Counted from the first letter of the stretch, positions 1-11,963 are shown. The stretch is DNA of 64,000 nucleotides from Meconema thalassinum (GCA_946902985.2 OX336389.2:978084084-978148083), one strand, 5' to 3'. Notes: generated from the letters alone by a model not told the origin. Numbers and translations: made by a program.

Positions 1-125
1 TCGGACAATATTAAATGAGAAACTCCTACAGGGAGGAAGATGAGGCCAGGTCCCTTTATAACAAAGGGTGCTAGGTCAAAGGGTAATCTCACTAGGAAAA
101 CCGGGGTTCCTGGTAACAGAACGAT

Positions 126-400
126 TTGCAAAATAGCGTCCAGTGCCTCACAAAAGAATTGAAGAGGGACTTTCCTTTCAAAGATGGGCAACCAGGAAGG
201 AAATGGTATGAATCTTTCCTACAAAGAAATGCAGGCCAGCCTTTACGAACCCCTCAAAATTTGACAGTAAGCAGTGATGCAATTACAGAACATCAAATTA
301 AAACCTGTTTTTCAGAAGTCTACAGTTATTTGGTGGAAAAAAAAAACCTCACAGTCTATTTTGTCAGACCCTCAGTGACTGTTCAATGCAGACTTTATGT
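126..400 (+). pseudogene. pogo/Tigger-like transposase fragment (CENP-B-type DNA-binding region)
   Basis: The reading frame contains LTKELKRDFPFKDGQPGRKW followed by a segment with LRTPQNLT. This is the pattern of the second helix-turn-helix (CENP-B/Tc5 type) of pogo-like DDE transposases that insects carry in many copies. The domain binds the element's terminal repeats. The end of the fragment is out of frame: the sequence matching the start of the DDE core (LFNAD) lies in another frame, so there is at least one frameshift. A SINE inserted directly downstream. No catalytic core is present, so this is a dead fragment. The 125 bases before it hold stop codons in the same frame. Confidence 0.65.
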
Positions 401-402
401 TA

Positions 403-537
403 TGCTAAAAAAAAGGAAGCTTGTAGTTTAACGTGACCGTTAATCTTGAGATCATGAGCCACGGGACCTCCTTTTTACGTGGAATCCGAACCACAGGACA
501 TGGCATTTCACTTCGAAAATCTCACATGCATTGACTT
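403..537 (-). mobile_element. SINE-2, 5'-truncated copy
   Basis: These bases match the body of the full SINE-2 at 47347-47540, including a shared block with acgggacctcctttttacgt. The match stops just before the tRNA-like B box, so the RNA polymerase III head is missing. Similar short repeats flank it (tttatgtta at 394-402 and tttatgtga at 538-546) and look like a target-site duplication. It interrupts the pogo fragment. Confidence 0.75.
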
Positions 538-698
538 TTTATGTGACTAAGCCTCCCCTCACCCTGCAAATAAAAGAAAAAGGACCATGGCATAACAGCC
601 CGGAACATGACCAATCGCTCTTGAACACCTGTCGGGGAAGCCTACATCAATACAAGTTCTTGTGTATATATTGTTCGAATTTCAATTGAATCCATCGG

Positions 699-1266
699 AG
701 CTGAAAAGCATTAGGTCAAAAATGGTCATTATTTAAAGAATTAGTATTTTGAAGTATTGATCCAAGGGCCTTGAAACGGCATAGGAAAGAATTAAGTCAG
801 CCTTCTGTTTAAGCCAGAAACCACTGCTACATGTAGTGCGAGCAGAGAAGAAAAGCATTAAGTCAATGACTTGCCTGTATTCCATACTTAATGTTGGCTG
901 CACTGCAAGATTCCCGCGTGTTACAGGGTTATTGTAAATTACATTTCTGCAGGGTTTAGGGGGTTTCTATGTTACAAATCCATTTTACAACAAAATATCA
1001 TGTGAAATATTCATTCTGGATGGCTTTATGCCGCAGTAAAATGACCACGGAGCTGAAAGGCATTAAGTCACATTTCCAAAATTGATTTGAAAAATATGTT
1101 TATTAAATTAAAATTGATATTCCGCTAACACAAATACAGTATAACCTGAATTGTTGCTTCACAACATAGATGACTAATATAGTGTGTTAGTTAAGTTCTG
1201 TTCTGTCAATGAAGTTTTATCTGTCGCCTGAAAAGTAGTGAAAACTGACTTAATGCTTTTCAGCCT
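699..1266. repeat. AT-rich foldback-like segment with repeated gaaaagcattaagtca motif
   Basis: The 18-mer ctgaaaagcattaggtca at 701-718 is repeated inverted, with one mismatch, at 1246-1263. Further direct copies of the core (gaaaagcattaagtca) lie at 850-865 and 1055-1070, and a partial one at 789-800. No coding potential is seen. It may be a small non-autonomous element whose ends and internal repeats share a motif, but no target duplication was found. Confidence 0.45.
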
Positions 1267-2614
1267 TAACAGATTCAATTATTATGATTGTTGCAATTCT
1301 ATTGCACTTTAAGTTAATACAAAAGTAACTTATAATAAATGTGTTTAAAGCAGAATTACGATCTCCTCATTCCTGTATGTCTACCCGCCATTCCCGATGC
1401 CGATTTTCTTGTCTCTTTTTTAAATTTTATTTTAATGTTTTATAATAATTACTGGTACTCCATTATTCATAAATGTTAGCCTCCATGTCGATAAATCGGT
1501 GTCTTACCCAACAATTGACAAATGCATTATAAACAGCAGATAAGGAAAACTAACAACGAGACGACAATTGGTTCAAACGGGCGACGAATATAGGAAATAC
1601 CCAAATACATTTTTACTAGCACAAAATCACATTTTTTTATATACATAATTCTTCCTAAAACGAGTACTTTCGATATTGAGAGTTTCCTAGTGATTGAGTA
1701 GTTTGAGGTTAAGTACAGTGCTTTTGTTGATTTAAATTACCAAAATGTATAAGGTGCATTTTCTTGACTAAATCAGTCTTAATATGACTATTGGTGCATT
1801 TACCTTGAATAATCGAAATATGTACAATTGTCTAATGTTTTAAACTATTAAAATAAACAATTGGTATTGACAAGGTGGGAGAATTTAAAGATTTCTTGTA
1901 TCAAATATTGGAAGACAAAATGGATACATACTAATAACATGTCAATATATAGTGGGGGACCTGTCAACTGGCCCATGAGATTCCCAGATTAAAATAATAC
2001 CCCTTAACTTCTTCCTGTGGGGCCATTTGCAGCAAATAGTGCACGTTAGAACCGGGCAAAAAGCTCCTCAGTACCGATCAGTCTCTTTGGGGCAAGAATC
2101 AAGAATGGAAATGATATTTCCGGAACTGGTATTACCGATAATGTGCGATCAATAACGATAATTCTCTACATTCTCGCTTGGGCAATATGGCGCTGCCTAA
2201 AGGCACCGATACCACTACCACTAATGATTCAAAGGAAATTGTTCATTCCGTTGACAGGAGTCCACGAATTGGAAGAATCCACCCAACTTTAACGGTATCA
2301 TATTAACAGACTATATTGAGCATATCATCTTAATAACATATCGAAGGAGCTTTTGATTGTCAATGCTCCCTTCTCTTCTTATGATATTCGTCGGTATTTA
2401 ATAACTATATAACAAATTTTAACAAATGAAAACTCTATTTGATGTGTACATATTAAGATTGTTTCTGTGTGATACAACATTTAAACACCAGGAAACATTC
2501 ATGGAATCCAATCTGAAAATTCATGCACTCGCCGTAATACTAGTGTCCCTGTGATACAAACGTGTTCTTTCGTATCATTTATTTAATACAATATTGGTAA
2601 ACCAGTCGAAACAA
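1267..2614. other. AT-rich intergenic/intronic sequence, no feature recognised
   Basis: No reading frame of note, no repeat borders and no RNA gene were recognised. Given the BIRC6 exons to the right, this may lie in a BIRC6 intron. Confidence 0.5.
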
Positions 2615-2621
2615 ACTATAA

Positions 2622-4518
2622 GACTACAAAAAATACATTAGCATATTAAATAAGGTAATAAGACTAGCAAAGAAAATGCATAATGATAATTTTATTTCCC
2701 AATCATCTAATAAAAACAGGGCTATGTGGTCTGTAATAAAGAAAGAAACTGGAAAATCTGCTAAAATACAAAGGAACATTACACTGACCAGAAATAATAA
2801 AGTGATTAATAATCCAGAGGAAATAGCAAACACTTTTAATGACTATTTTCTGGAAATTCCGCAAAAATTATTAAATAAATCACAGGTAAATACACTAAAT
2901 TCTAATAATAAAATAAATATATGCAGTGATTCTTTATTTATAAATCATGTCACAAGTGAAGAGGTAAGAATAGTTATAAAAGAGCTAAAAAATAAATTCT
3001 GTGCTGGCATTGATGGCATCCCTGATGCAATTTTAAAGAAATGTGCAGAAAATATAATAAATCCACTTACGCACTTAATAAACAGTTCAATTCTCTCAGG
3101 AACTTACCCGGATATTTTGAAGTTATCAAAAGTAATTCCAGTGCACAAAAATGGTTCAAAAGATGAATTAGATAACTATCGTCCTATTACCTTACCAACT
3201 GGTATTGCAAAAATTGTGGAAAAAATTATGTATAAGAGACTGATAAGTTTCATAGAAAAAAAATAAAATATTATCAAACTCACAACATGGATTTAGAACG
3301 GAAAAATCTACACAGACAGCAATTTACGAATGTAGTAATAGTATACTGAAATTAATTGACAATAAGGAACATGTAACTGGCCTATTCTTGGATTTATCGA
3401 AAGCATTTGATGTAGTTGACCATAAAATCCTCCTTACCAAACTAAATCAATATGGTGTTAGAGGTCTAGCTAATAAATGGATAGAGTCTTACTTAACAAG
3501 GCGTAAACAAATAGTAAGCTTGAGACACAAGGATGATGGAACCAAATTACTTAATGAAACATTGTCCAATGAGGGAATTATTGAATTTGGAGTACCCCAG
3601 GGATCGGTTTTGGGCCCACTACTCTTTCTTCTATATATCAATGATATAACACAGAACGTTCATTCACATAAGGAAATTTTGTTTGCGGACGATACAACAC
3701 TCGTAATAAAAGGTGAAACTAAACAGGTCATACAGCAGTCTGCTGACTCCGTTACAGGAGAGTTAACCAAATGGTCACAAGATAATCGCCTCATAATAAA
3801 CTATAAAAAGACAGTATGTCTAAATTTCCACACTATACAGAATAGGAATCCTGCGATGCCCAATATAACATTAAATGGTCATCAAATAGAAAATAAATCA
3901 GAAACAAAGTTTTTAGGACTATGGATACAACAAGACTTGAAATGGAATAAACATATACAATATCTGAATACTAAACTGAACTCGATGTGCTTTGCGTTAC
4001 GTATTTTGAAAACCTGCACTAGCATGCACACATTAAGAAATACTTATTTTGCTTATTTCCATTCATACTTAAGATATGGGATCATATTTTGGGGTATGTC
4101 GCCAGATGTACTAAGCACGTTTAGGATACAAAAGAGAGCGATTAGAATTATGGCAAATGTACACTCTAGAGAATCATGTAGACCTCTGTTTAAAGATTTA
4201 AACATTCTCCCACTGCCCTGCATATATATCTTTGAAAGTATTATGTTTTTTAAAAAGAATTTAATGAATAAAGATGTTTTTCTTAAAACAAACAATGATG
4301 TTCATAGGCATAACACAAGACAAAATCAAAACATTCATATTTCACACACACACACAAGCATATATCAAAAAGGAACTTTTCACACTGGAGTTAAATTATA
4401 CAATAAACTACCCCAGTATATAAAACTGGCCCCAAAAATAAAAACCTTTGATAGAATGTTGAAAGCTTATCTGCAGTGCCATTGTTTTTACTCAGTAGTT
4501 GAATATTTTAGCGTATAG
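2622..4518 (+). pseudogene. LINE reverse transcriptase (Jockey/CR1-like), one frameshift
   Basis: The protein copies the element's RNA into DNA at the insertion site. Visible RT motifs in order: a linker ending near CAGIDGIPDAILKK, the region with NYRPITLPT, motif A LDLSKAFDVVDHK, motif B GVPQGSVLGPLLF, motif C FADDTTLV and a C-terminal half with FLGLWIQQDLKWNKH. The frame changes once, inside a run of eight A at 3256-3263. Downstream of the run, the frame with QHGFRTEKSTQTAI leads directly into motif A. Apart from this slip and the missing N-terminal endonuclease, no further stop was seen, so decay is slight and the copy is probably fairly young. Clade assignment is from motif style only. 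Confidence 0.85.
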
Positions 4519-4810
4519 GAGTGATGGAATCTATAACTATATTTTACTTTTTTAATTTAATTTTAATACCTAGCTGTATGTTGTTGTATTTATAGAATTA
4601 AGTTTTCATATTATGATAATAGAGTGAGGTGTAAATAGTTGTGCAATAAGATTGTATCTATTAAGATTTGCTATTATAATAAGTTATAAATAGTTTTAAT
4701 CTTAGTAATATATACCTGTTAGTTCTTTTATTTTATGCATGTAAATTCTGACGTGTCCTATATCAAAAATGTATTGACTGCATGTATTTGATCAAATGGA
4801 ATTAATAAAA

Positions 4811-4834
4811 ATCTATCTATCTATCTATCTATCT
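4811..4834. repeat. (ATCT)n microsatellite tail of the LINE
   Basis: Six tandem ATCT units directly after aattaataaaa. It forms the 3' terminus of the element at 2615-4836. Confidence 0.85.
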
Positions 4835-4871
4835 AACGAAATCAAATTCTAAAATACTTCACCTACAAAAC

Positions 4872-4937
4872 ATCGAACCCATATCCTTTCGTTCAAGAGT
4901 CCAATGCGTAATCAACTAAGCCACGGAGACTCTTGTA
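4872..4937 (-). repeat. tRNA-like fragment (degenerate tRNA or SINE head)
   Basis: On the minus strand this begins gtctccgtggcttagttgat, which carries an A-box-like segment, and ends with gggttcgatg, a B-box-like segment. The T arm does not pair, so a working tRNA gene is unlikely. It resembles the head of a tRNA-derived SINE. Confidence 0.4.
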
Positions 4938-5954
4938 CCAAGTTAGAAAATGTCACAAGATAGGAACCGAGGACTTTTTCGTTGGACACTTGACTCTTCT
5001 TTATCTAAAACTCTCCTACCTTTCCAATGCTATTCTCTAGTCGTCGGGCAGAAGAAAAAATAATGTTCACGTTGAAGGCCAAGATGGTTCTTTTCTTTTC
5101 TTGTGATGGATTTACTTTAACACAACTTCAAAAAGAAGTCAGAAAAATTGGCCCGGCTAACTCAAACTTTTCCAGTACCAGCGTTTTGCCCCAGTGTACC
5201 ATTGGGCTCATCGGTTGATATGGTACACCTCACCAAGACACATGGTTAATACATACTGAGAAGGCCAACTAACTGAAAATAAGTTATTTCATGCCTCCTC
5301 CCGTGCTTTGCGCGGGAGCAGGCGGGCCGTCGACTGAACTAACAGCCCTTAGGCCATAGGATAATTATAATTTTAATTGAATAATTAATTATTGAAATGT
5401 ATGTTATAAACATACGTGGACAAAAAGAAGTTTTAGAATGTTAGCGCAGAGGTCACGCCGACGAGCAAGGCCCCCAACAGCGAGGCCCCCTGAGCGTCGC
5501 ACCCCACCCAGGCCAAAATCCCCTCTAGCACCCCGTTTATTTATATAATACATAAAATTAAGATACCATACACTGACATTAGCATGTGGGTAAAAGATCA
5601 TTTTCAAGCACTGTAATACATTATTTTCATTATTGCGAGAGGTTTCTCGTGGTATTGTTTTATTTTGTTCATGATTTCGAGTCTGATTTGGTTTTGAATT
5701 GCTATTATTTGTCTTTTTTATTATTCATAGATTTTCTTTTGCACTACACTGCACTATTAGTCTACACTATGCACTGCACTGTGTGGGCACTGGGATGGTG
5801 AGAGGCTTTCACTTGGAAAGGGAATTATCTTAGCCTTTAAACATTGTTGCGAGAAATGCCACACCATGTAAGTCACCCAATCTGAATATTTAGTTATTGC
5901 ATGTGGCAGGCCAGAACAATACCACTTCGCATCTTATGTGCACTGAAAAGGGGT
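4938..5954. other. No gene recognised; one GC-rich hairpin
   Basis: Mostly AT-rich and non-coding. A compact hairpin at 5298-5318 (stem ctcccg/cgggag, loop around ctttg) and a C-rich stretch at about 5460-5530 stand out. Nothing coding is supported. Confidence 0.4.
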
Positions 5955-6884
5955 TATTTTTTTATTTCTTTGGTATCTATCTGGGGCTGAGGTATTTCTT
6001 ATAGAAAAAACAGGCTATGGGTATCTAAAGTACTAGGTAATTGGTGGGGGAAAGAGATGGCCATTGTTAGGTGTACGATTGTTGCTTAGGAGATCTTGGG
6101 CCAAAGGAGAGGGGTGTAAGGCTTCCAAAAAGAAAGGGAGATTTGTTTGTTGGGCCTTCTTTAGATATTGTAGGCGTTGTTTGGGTATAGTGGTTAATAT
6201 TGAAGGGAATGTGGAATATTGGGCAAGGTCAGCTGAGGGGGTGTCGTATGGGAGGTGATATGCGATTCTAATTGCATGGCGATCCAGCTTTGAGAGGTTG
6301 AGTTATAGGAGGGGTTTGGCGGCGAGCCATGCTAAGGTAGCGTATAGGATTACTGGGTGGATGAATTCTTTGTAAATATCGATGACTTGGGGGTTAAGTC
6401 CCCAGGGCCTGTGAGGGAGCAGGCGGCGGCAAGACGGTGATAAGCTCGGCGATATTGGGTTGTGATGTGGTGATTCCATTGGATATTATTCTGAAATTTT
6501 ATGCCAAGATATGCCAGGGTGGTGGTTTCTGGGATGGGGACATGGTGGATGGTCAAATGTACTTTGTTTTGTGGTGGACAGATTTGAGATTTTTGACGCA
6601 AGATAATGAGTTGTGTTTCCTGTGGATTTACTGTTATGTGCAATGCGTTGAGCCATGTTTGGAGAGAGTTTATATATTGTTGCATTAGCGGAGTAAGTGT
6701 AGTTGTCGTTGGAGTTAGTGCTAGGATGACTAGGTCGTCAGCAAATTGGTATAGTCTTAAGGGCGGTTCTGGGTGGGGGATATCAGCTGTGAATAAGATG
6801 TAGAGTAGTGGAGAAAGCAGCAATCCATGAGGATCGAGAAGTAGCGGTACGAATTTTGACAGAGGCTGTACGTCGGTGTAGAGA

Positions 6885-7221
6885 GCCTCCGTGGCTTAGG
6901 CGGCAGCACGCCGGCCTCTCACCGCTGGGTCCGTGGTTCAAATCCCGGTCACTCCATGTGATATCTGTGCTGGACAAAACGGAGGCAGACAGGTTTTTCT
7001 CCGGGAACTCCGGTTTTCCCTGTCAAAATTTCATTCCAGCAACACTCTCCACTATCATTTCATTTCATCTGTCATTCATTTAATCACTGCCCCAGAGGAA
7101 TGCGTCAGGCCTCGGCAGCCGGCACAGTTCATATCCTCGCCGCTAGATGGGGGCTTCATTCATTCTATTCCTGACCCAGTCGGAGATTGGAAGCAGGCTG
7201 TGGATTTTCATTCATTCATTT
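6885..7221 (+). mobile_element. SINE-A, full copy, plus orientation
   Basis: tRNA-derived SINE of about 335 bp. The head contains the A-box-like tggcttaggcgg and the B-box-like ggttcaaatcc, with an anticodon region cctctcacc like a tRNA-Glu(CTC). The tail ends in gattttcattcattcattt. It sits in the minus-strand LINE between ctgtacgtcggtgtagag (6866-6883) and ctgtaagtcggtgtagaa (7222-7239), an 18-bp target duplication with two differences. Confidence 0.9.
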
Positions 7222-7467
7222 CTGTAAGTCGGTGTAGAAAGGCGTGTAAAAGACGAATGATAGAGAGTGGTAAAGGGAAATGCCTGAGTTTGTACATTGG
7301 AATGGGTAGGTATATTGTGTCAAATGCTTTCTGGACGTCTAGGCATAGGAGGGCTGCTGTGTGACTCAGTTTGACATATGCATGAAGGGTGGATGTGATG
7401 TGAAATAAGTGGTCCTGTGTGGAGCAAAAGAGTAATATTGTAGCACTGCACCAATGGTCTGGTTAAT

Positions 7468-7797
7468 GAAATGAAAATCCACAACCTGCTTCCAGTCTCT
7501 GACCGGGTCAGGAATGGAATGAATGAAGCCCCCATCTAGCGGCGAGGATATGAACTGTGCCGGCTGCCGAGGCCTGACGCACTCCTCTGGGGCAATGATT
7601 AAATGAATGACAGATGAAATGAAATGATAGTGGAGAGTGTTGCTGGAATGAAATTTTGACAGGGAAAACCGGAGTACCCGGAGAAAAACTGTCTGCCTCC
7701 GTTTTGTCCAGCACAGATCTCACATGGAGTGACCGGGATTTGAACCACGGACCAAGTGGTGAGAGGCCGGCGTGCTGCCGCCTAAGCCACGGAGGCT
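7468..7797 (-). mobile_element. SINE-A, full copy, minus orientation
   Basis: Same family as 6885-7221 in the opposite orientation, with the tRNA head at the right end. It is bounded by a perfect 13-bp target duplication, tggtctggttaat, at 7455-7467 and 7798-7810. It interrupts the LINE RT between motif A and the fingers region. Confidence 0.92.
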
Positions 7798-8881
7798 TGG
7801 TCTGGTTAATATCTGGTATAAAGCATTGTGTTGTATACTAACCAAGGGAGTATGAAGTAGAATGGGTGGGGCTTCTTTTATATGTCGATATGTGATAGTA
7901 TCTGCTCCTGGTGCTGCGATTTTCCTTTTATGAAGAACGTTGGAGATATCTCTAGGAGTTATGGGTTGGTTTAGGGGGTGATTTGGGTCAATGTTGGGTA
8001 GATGGATAAAGGAAGGTTGTATGTCTGGGGTAGTTTTAGGATCATTGGGTCGATGGACAAGGCGAGTCTCCGGGAGTATGAAATTTGGGTTGGGAACGAG
8101 AGAATACCGAATAAAGATGAGAGACAAAAAAATTAGCTTAGTCATTGGTAGGTACTGTTTGGGAAGTACGTATTGGGTAAGTGGGGGAAGACGGTTTTGT
8201 TTTAGTGAGGCATCGAAATGTTTTCCAGAATTTGGATGGTTCTGGGGTTTGGGAGAGTTGGTTGCAAGCTTGGTTCCAGTATTGTTTCTTGATTGCTTTT
8301 ATGTATGATTTTGCATGTTTGAGATGTAGAAGGTGTTGGTGAAGTAGGGCAGGTTCCAGTGTTCTGCAATAGGCTTTATAAAAATCGTGAGCTAGTTTTA
8401 ATAAAAGAAGAGCTTTCGGGGGTATTGGGGGTTTTGTGTGATGGAAGGAGTGACGGGGTATATGTAGGCGATCTGCGCTAATAATAGCTTGTTCAATTTC
8501 CGATATTAGTGTTAAGAGATTTGGGATGGATGTAGGGGGTGTTGGGTTTTTGAGTTGTGATTTAAATTTCGATATCAGGTCCAGGTAGCTTGGGTAAAGC
8601 GTCGTGTGGGAGGAGGGCGTGGCGGGGCTGTATTTCGAGAAAATATGTTTGGGATTGTGATAAGAGCTGGGAGATGATCGCTGCCGATAGTAGGATGGAG
8701 TTGAACTAGTAGGTTTGAACTGAGTGTTGGGGATATCAGTATTACATCGGGTGTAAGTGTTGGAAATTGGCCGGGTATGAGCGGGGAAAGGGATTTGCAC
8801 TCCCCGGATGGTTTGGGTGAAATTTTGGAATTCTTGATTTTCTGATACCGTGTAAGAGTTCATGTTTATATCAGCTATGAA

Positions 8882-9343
8882 TCAGCAGTTATTAAATTTG
8901 AAATCCAAATATGTTAAGAAGTCTATTGGAGGGGGGGGGGGGGATGGTAGATACATAGTAGCCAGCGTCTGGGTCTTGGAGGGAGCAAAGATTTCAACAA
9001 TAAGATATTCTACGAAATTATTTGGGAAGTTATAGTAGTGTCTTCTGGTGGTGAGGCCACGTTGGACCCCGATGGCTACCCCTGCCCGCCCTACATCATG
9101 GGGCCCGTCGGCCCTATATAGGGTATGCGGTATGCTTAAATGGTGTGTTGATTTCAAAAAGGTCTCATTTAATAGAATGACATAAGGGGAGTGCGTTTGG
9201 AGGGAGAGATCCAGTGGTGCCCTATTGGAATTAACCGATCTGATGTTAGAGAAATAAATTTTTAATGCCATTTCACTACGTTTGGAGGTGCAGTCCCGAT
9301 AGTGGGAAGAAAGCAAAGTGCATACAGTTACCCACATATGCAA
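8882..9343 (-). pseudogene. LINE AP-type endonuclease, partial
   Basis: The minus-strand frame has LKIYFSNIRSVNSN, PYVILLNETFLK and YRADGPHDVGRAGVAIGV. These are the first motifs of the apurinic-type endonuclease that nicks the target in Jockey/I/R1-like LINEs: the N of SNIRS and the catalytic E of NETFL are present. The C-terminal SDHxP motif was not found before the frame ends in a proline run. That run is encoded by a G tract on the plus strand (8931-8943), a likely site of slippage. The gene continues leftward as the RT. Confidence 0.75.
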
Positions 9344-9368
9344 TGTCTAAATGGGTATTGAACACCAA

Positions 9369-10149
9369 TCAGGCAGCCATCTGGACCTGCTGGGTAATCA
9401 GGGGTCGTTGGAATGGCATACAGTTCCGGATAACCATTGTGATAAATCTGATAATATTTTCTGTGCTGGGTGAGGGTAGGGCAGACGATGGGGCCGGGGT
9501 AGGGAGATCCTGGGATATTACTGGAATAACCGTTTCCAGTTCTGTAGGAATAGGTGCAGGGCGGTTCTTGCATTTATAACTAAACGCTGGGTGTGGTAAG
9601 GAATAATTTATACACTGCTGAACAATTTGTGCACATGATGGTGGGATGGTCCTGACTACATATGCCACATACCTGTTCCTGAACACAAGGCGCTCTTGGG
9701 GCATGATCATATCGTTGGCATTTCTCACAACGAATCCTCTGTGGGACTGAAGCTCTTGATGGTTCCACTCGGTGTCGGTGGGCGTAATGGTCGCGTCGTC
9801 CCTCAGGAGCAGGTCCAGTGTCCTTGTGTCCCGGCTGAGTATTCGAACCAGTGATGCTGGGCCGGCTGCGTTCCAGATGCGGGGTTGTGCGAAAGATTGT
9901 GTGTCGTTGAAGCTGAAGTTGTTGTGTTATTTCATCACTATATTCCCCGTCGACTCCCTATGCAACTACCGAGAGGATCGGTGTCGGGCGGGAGGGGGGT
10001 GTGTATTGACGAGAAGGTTGAATGTTTGTCAGATTTGTTGCCCATGTTCGGGAACCAAACTGTTGTAATCTTATTGCATTTACTAGGTGATGATAAAAGA
10101 GTTGAGATGTTTTTAAGTTGATGCCATCTCTGGTGGGTTGGATTTCCAA
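9369..10149 (-). pseudogene. LINE ORF1, gag-like protein with zinc knuckles
   Basis: Two overlapping minus-strand frames give a gag-like protein. Near 9700-9620 lie cysteine/histidine motifs CEKCQRYDHAPRAPC (CX2CX4HX5C) and CGICSQDHPTIMC (CX2CX3HX4C), the RNA-binding zinc knuckles of LINE ORF1 proteins. A frame at 10149-9958 probably holds the N-terminal part. The product would coat the element RNA. Frame changes between the pieces show decay. Confidence 0.65.
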
Positions 10150-10989
10150 TTGGTATTTGTTGAGGTCCGGGGTGAAAGAGGATATGATTCTCTATAAGGC
10201 TCGTTAGTAGAATTTTGGTATTTATTTGCTAGTAGAAGGTTAGTATTTTTGTTAGTAGAATTGCTCTTGACTTATTCTGAAAGGGAGTAGCAGCCTTTCA
10301 GAATAAATCATTTCTTTACTCGTCTCATAGACGGTTAAGATATTGATAATATAAGCCAACTAATGGCTACACTGCATTCTGCTGCATGGCTGAAAGCAAC
10401 GGGAAACTACAGCCGTAATGCTATTCCCGAGAATATGCACCTCTCTATGCATAATTACATGTCGTCCCCCCTCTGGCAAACTAGCGAAAGTGAAAATTCT
10501 TAATTTTACAGGAGAGCTAAAACAAGTTTCATCTACTTGTATAAACTCCAGTTATTTTCTTTTTCGGTCACTTTTAATACACAGTAGACTCATTAACCAA
10601 CATGTTTATAGGGTGAATTGATTTTAGTTCTTGTCTTAATTTTATGGGCATAAATGGCAGTTTCGTTACCTTGCCAGAGTGATTTTGTCTTAATATCTCT
10701 AGTAATACTGTTCCAAAGTATTGAATCTGCAATACAATTACAAAAGAAACAATTATTTGATTTAATTCTTAGACCATTAGACTTTTATTTAAAGGGAAAA
10801 AAGTCGAAATTCCAATAATTTTCTTCAAAAATTGAACACAATTAAAAAAAAAGAAGTTCCGTGACAAACTGAAGAGCCTACTTTTCTTAAAATTTAAGAT
10901 TCATGCCAATGATTAATTTATATGGCCCTATATAGAATAATGACAAAAATAAGTTGGTAATATCGTAATTTCTAATTAGTTCGAAATAT

Positions 10990-11963
10990 ACCTGGTATAA
11001 TGTAGCCTAATAGGGTAGTACAGTTGGCAGTCGTGGTGACTGAAAATATTTCTAGGTCCATCTCTTAAGGTAGAGAATACCAAATTTGGTTAAGTCCAAT
11101 GGATAGCATGGACGTTACATGCAGTTAAGACATTTTATCTATCAGCGCGCCTAAAATCATGTTGGCAACAATGTCGTGAATGTGTTGGTCAGAAATAATC
11201 TGAAATATTATGATCTCTTGTTGTGCCAATTTTGGATGAAATCCATTTGTTAGTATAGAAGTTACATGTATTTTAAAATTGGACCTATCAGCAGGCTTAG
11301 AATCATGTTGGCAGCATTGGCGTATATTAGTTGCTCCAAATTAATCTAGAATGGCAGGTATTATACGTGTGCAAAGTTTAGAGCTGTTAGCTCACATACT
11401 TTCTGATATATTGATAATAGGGTAAAAAAAAAGGGACAGAGCATGTATTAACAGTTGGCAGCCCTGGTGGCTCTTAAGAATACGCTCAGTAATATCTGTT
11501 TATGTACACATAGTACATACGAAATTTGGTTGAAATCCAATTGATAGTGTAGAAGTTAATTGCATTTAAAAATTGGGCCTATCAGCAGGCATAGAATCAT
11601 TTTGGCAACACTGCCATGTATGGCCTCCTGGAAATTAAACTGGAATGTTATTATCTACATGTGTGCCAATTTTGGAATTACTCCCATGCAGCCCTTCCAA
11701 GATATCCAACATGGAGATCAAATTTCAATTGCGGTTTTTCAGCGGGTGGTAGCACTGACATCATTTTCACATATGGGCTGGAGATATTCAGGTGTATATA
11801 TATATATATATATATATATACTCATACCAAATTTGGTTTCGATTGCTGGAGCCATTTAGGAGTTGATAGGAGGGGACAAACACAGACAGACAGACAGACA
11901 TTTGCCGGGATCGATCTCATAAGTCTACTTTTTCGTCATTTTTGAAAAATGTGAAAAGTAGGC
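10990..11963. repeat. Block of diverged repeats (~295 and ~136 bp spacing) ending in a hairpin
   Basis: The phrase caaatttggttgaaatcca recurs in diverged form at about 11090, 11226, 11521 and 11827. A second phrase, agttggcag followed by tggtg, recurs at about 11021 and 11452. The block ends with (CAGA)n and then a hairpin with arms agtctactttt and aaaagtaggct at about 11920-11957. The same hairpin, inverted, opens the array at 34191. Confidence 0.6.
11795..11820. repeat. (TA)n microsatellite
   Basis: Thirteen TA units inside the repeat block of the 2.5-kb element. Confidence 0.9.

Larger units (their letters stand above)
2615..4836 (+). mobile_element. Non-LTR retrotransposon, Jockey/CR1-like, 5'-truncated
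   Basis: A LINE copy that begins shortly before its RT domain and ends in a 3' UTR of about 300 bases followed by a short aatctatct-type microsatellite tail (4811-4834). The absence of any endonuclease sequence upstream indicates the 5' truncation typical of target-primed reverse transcription. cgaaa-containing flanks at about 2607 and 4836 may be remnants of a target duplication. Confidence 0.85.
6033..8863 (-). pseudogene. LINE reverse transcriptase region, broken by two SINEs and frameshifts
   Basis: In order on the minus strand: a proline-rich linker after the endonuclease (8863-8138); the RT fingers with APGADTITYRHIKEA (about 7900-7840); motif A LDVQKAFDTI between the two SINEs (about 7340); motif B degraded to DPHGLLLSPLLYILF where PQG is expected (about 6835); motif C YQFADDLVILA (about 6740); a thumb region with LAYLGIKFQNNIQWNHH; and a C-terminal part with HPVILYATLAWLA. 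Frame changes occur near 8145 and near 6390, and a stop lies in the C-terminal part at about 6310. The PQG to PHG change and the insertions make activity impossible. Confidence 0.75.
5955..10200 (-). mobile_element. Near-full-length non-LTR retrotransposon (Jockey/I-like, two ORFs), minus strand
   Basis: Reading from right to left, the element shows a gag-like ORF1 with zinc knuckles, an AP endonuclease, a linker, an RT with LDVQKAFDTI and YQFADDLVILA, and a C-terminal tail ending at a stop codon at 6033-6035. An A-rich 3' end follows at about 5955. Two SINE-A copies are inserted in the RT gene (6885-7221 and 7468-7797), which accounts for about 0.67 kb. Several frameshifts and stops show it is dead. 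The outer borders are approximate. Confidence 0.8.

Noticed and set aside
5298..5318. Hairpin considered as a transcription terminator
   Set aside because: Eukaryotic context, no gene upstream and no U tract after the stem.
6900..6955. Possible functional tRNA-Glu gene
   Set aside because: It is the head of SINE-A: followed by the SINE body, flanked by a target duplication and present in six copies.
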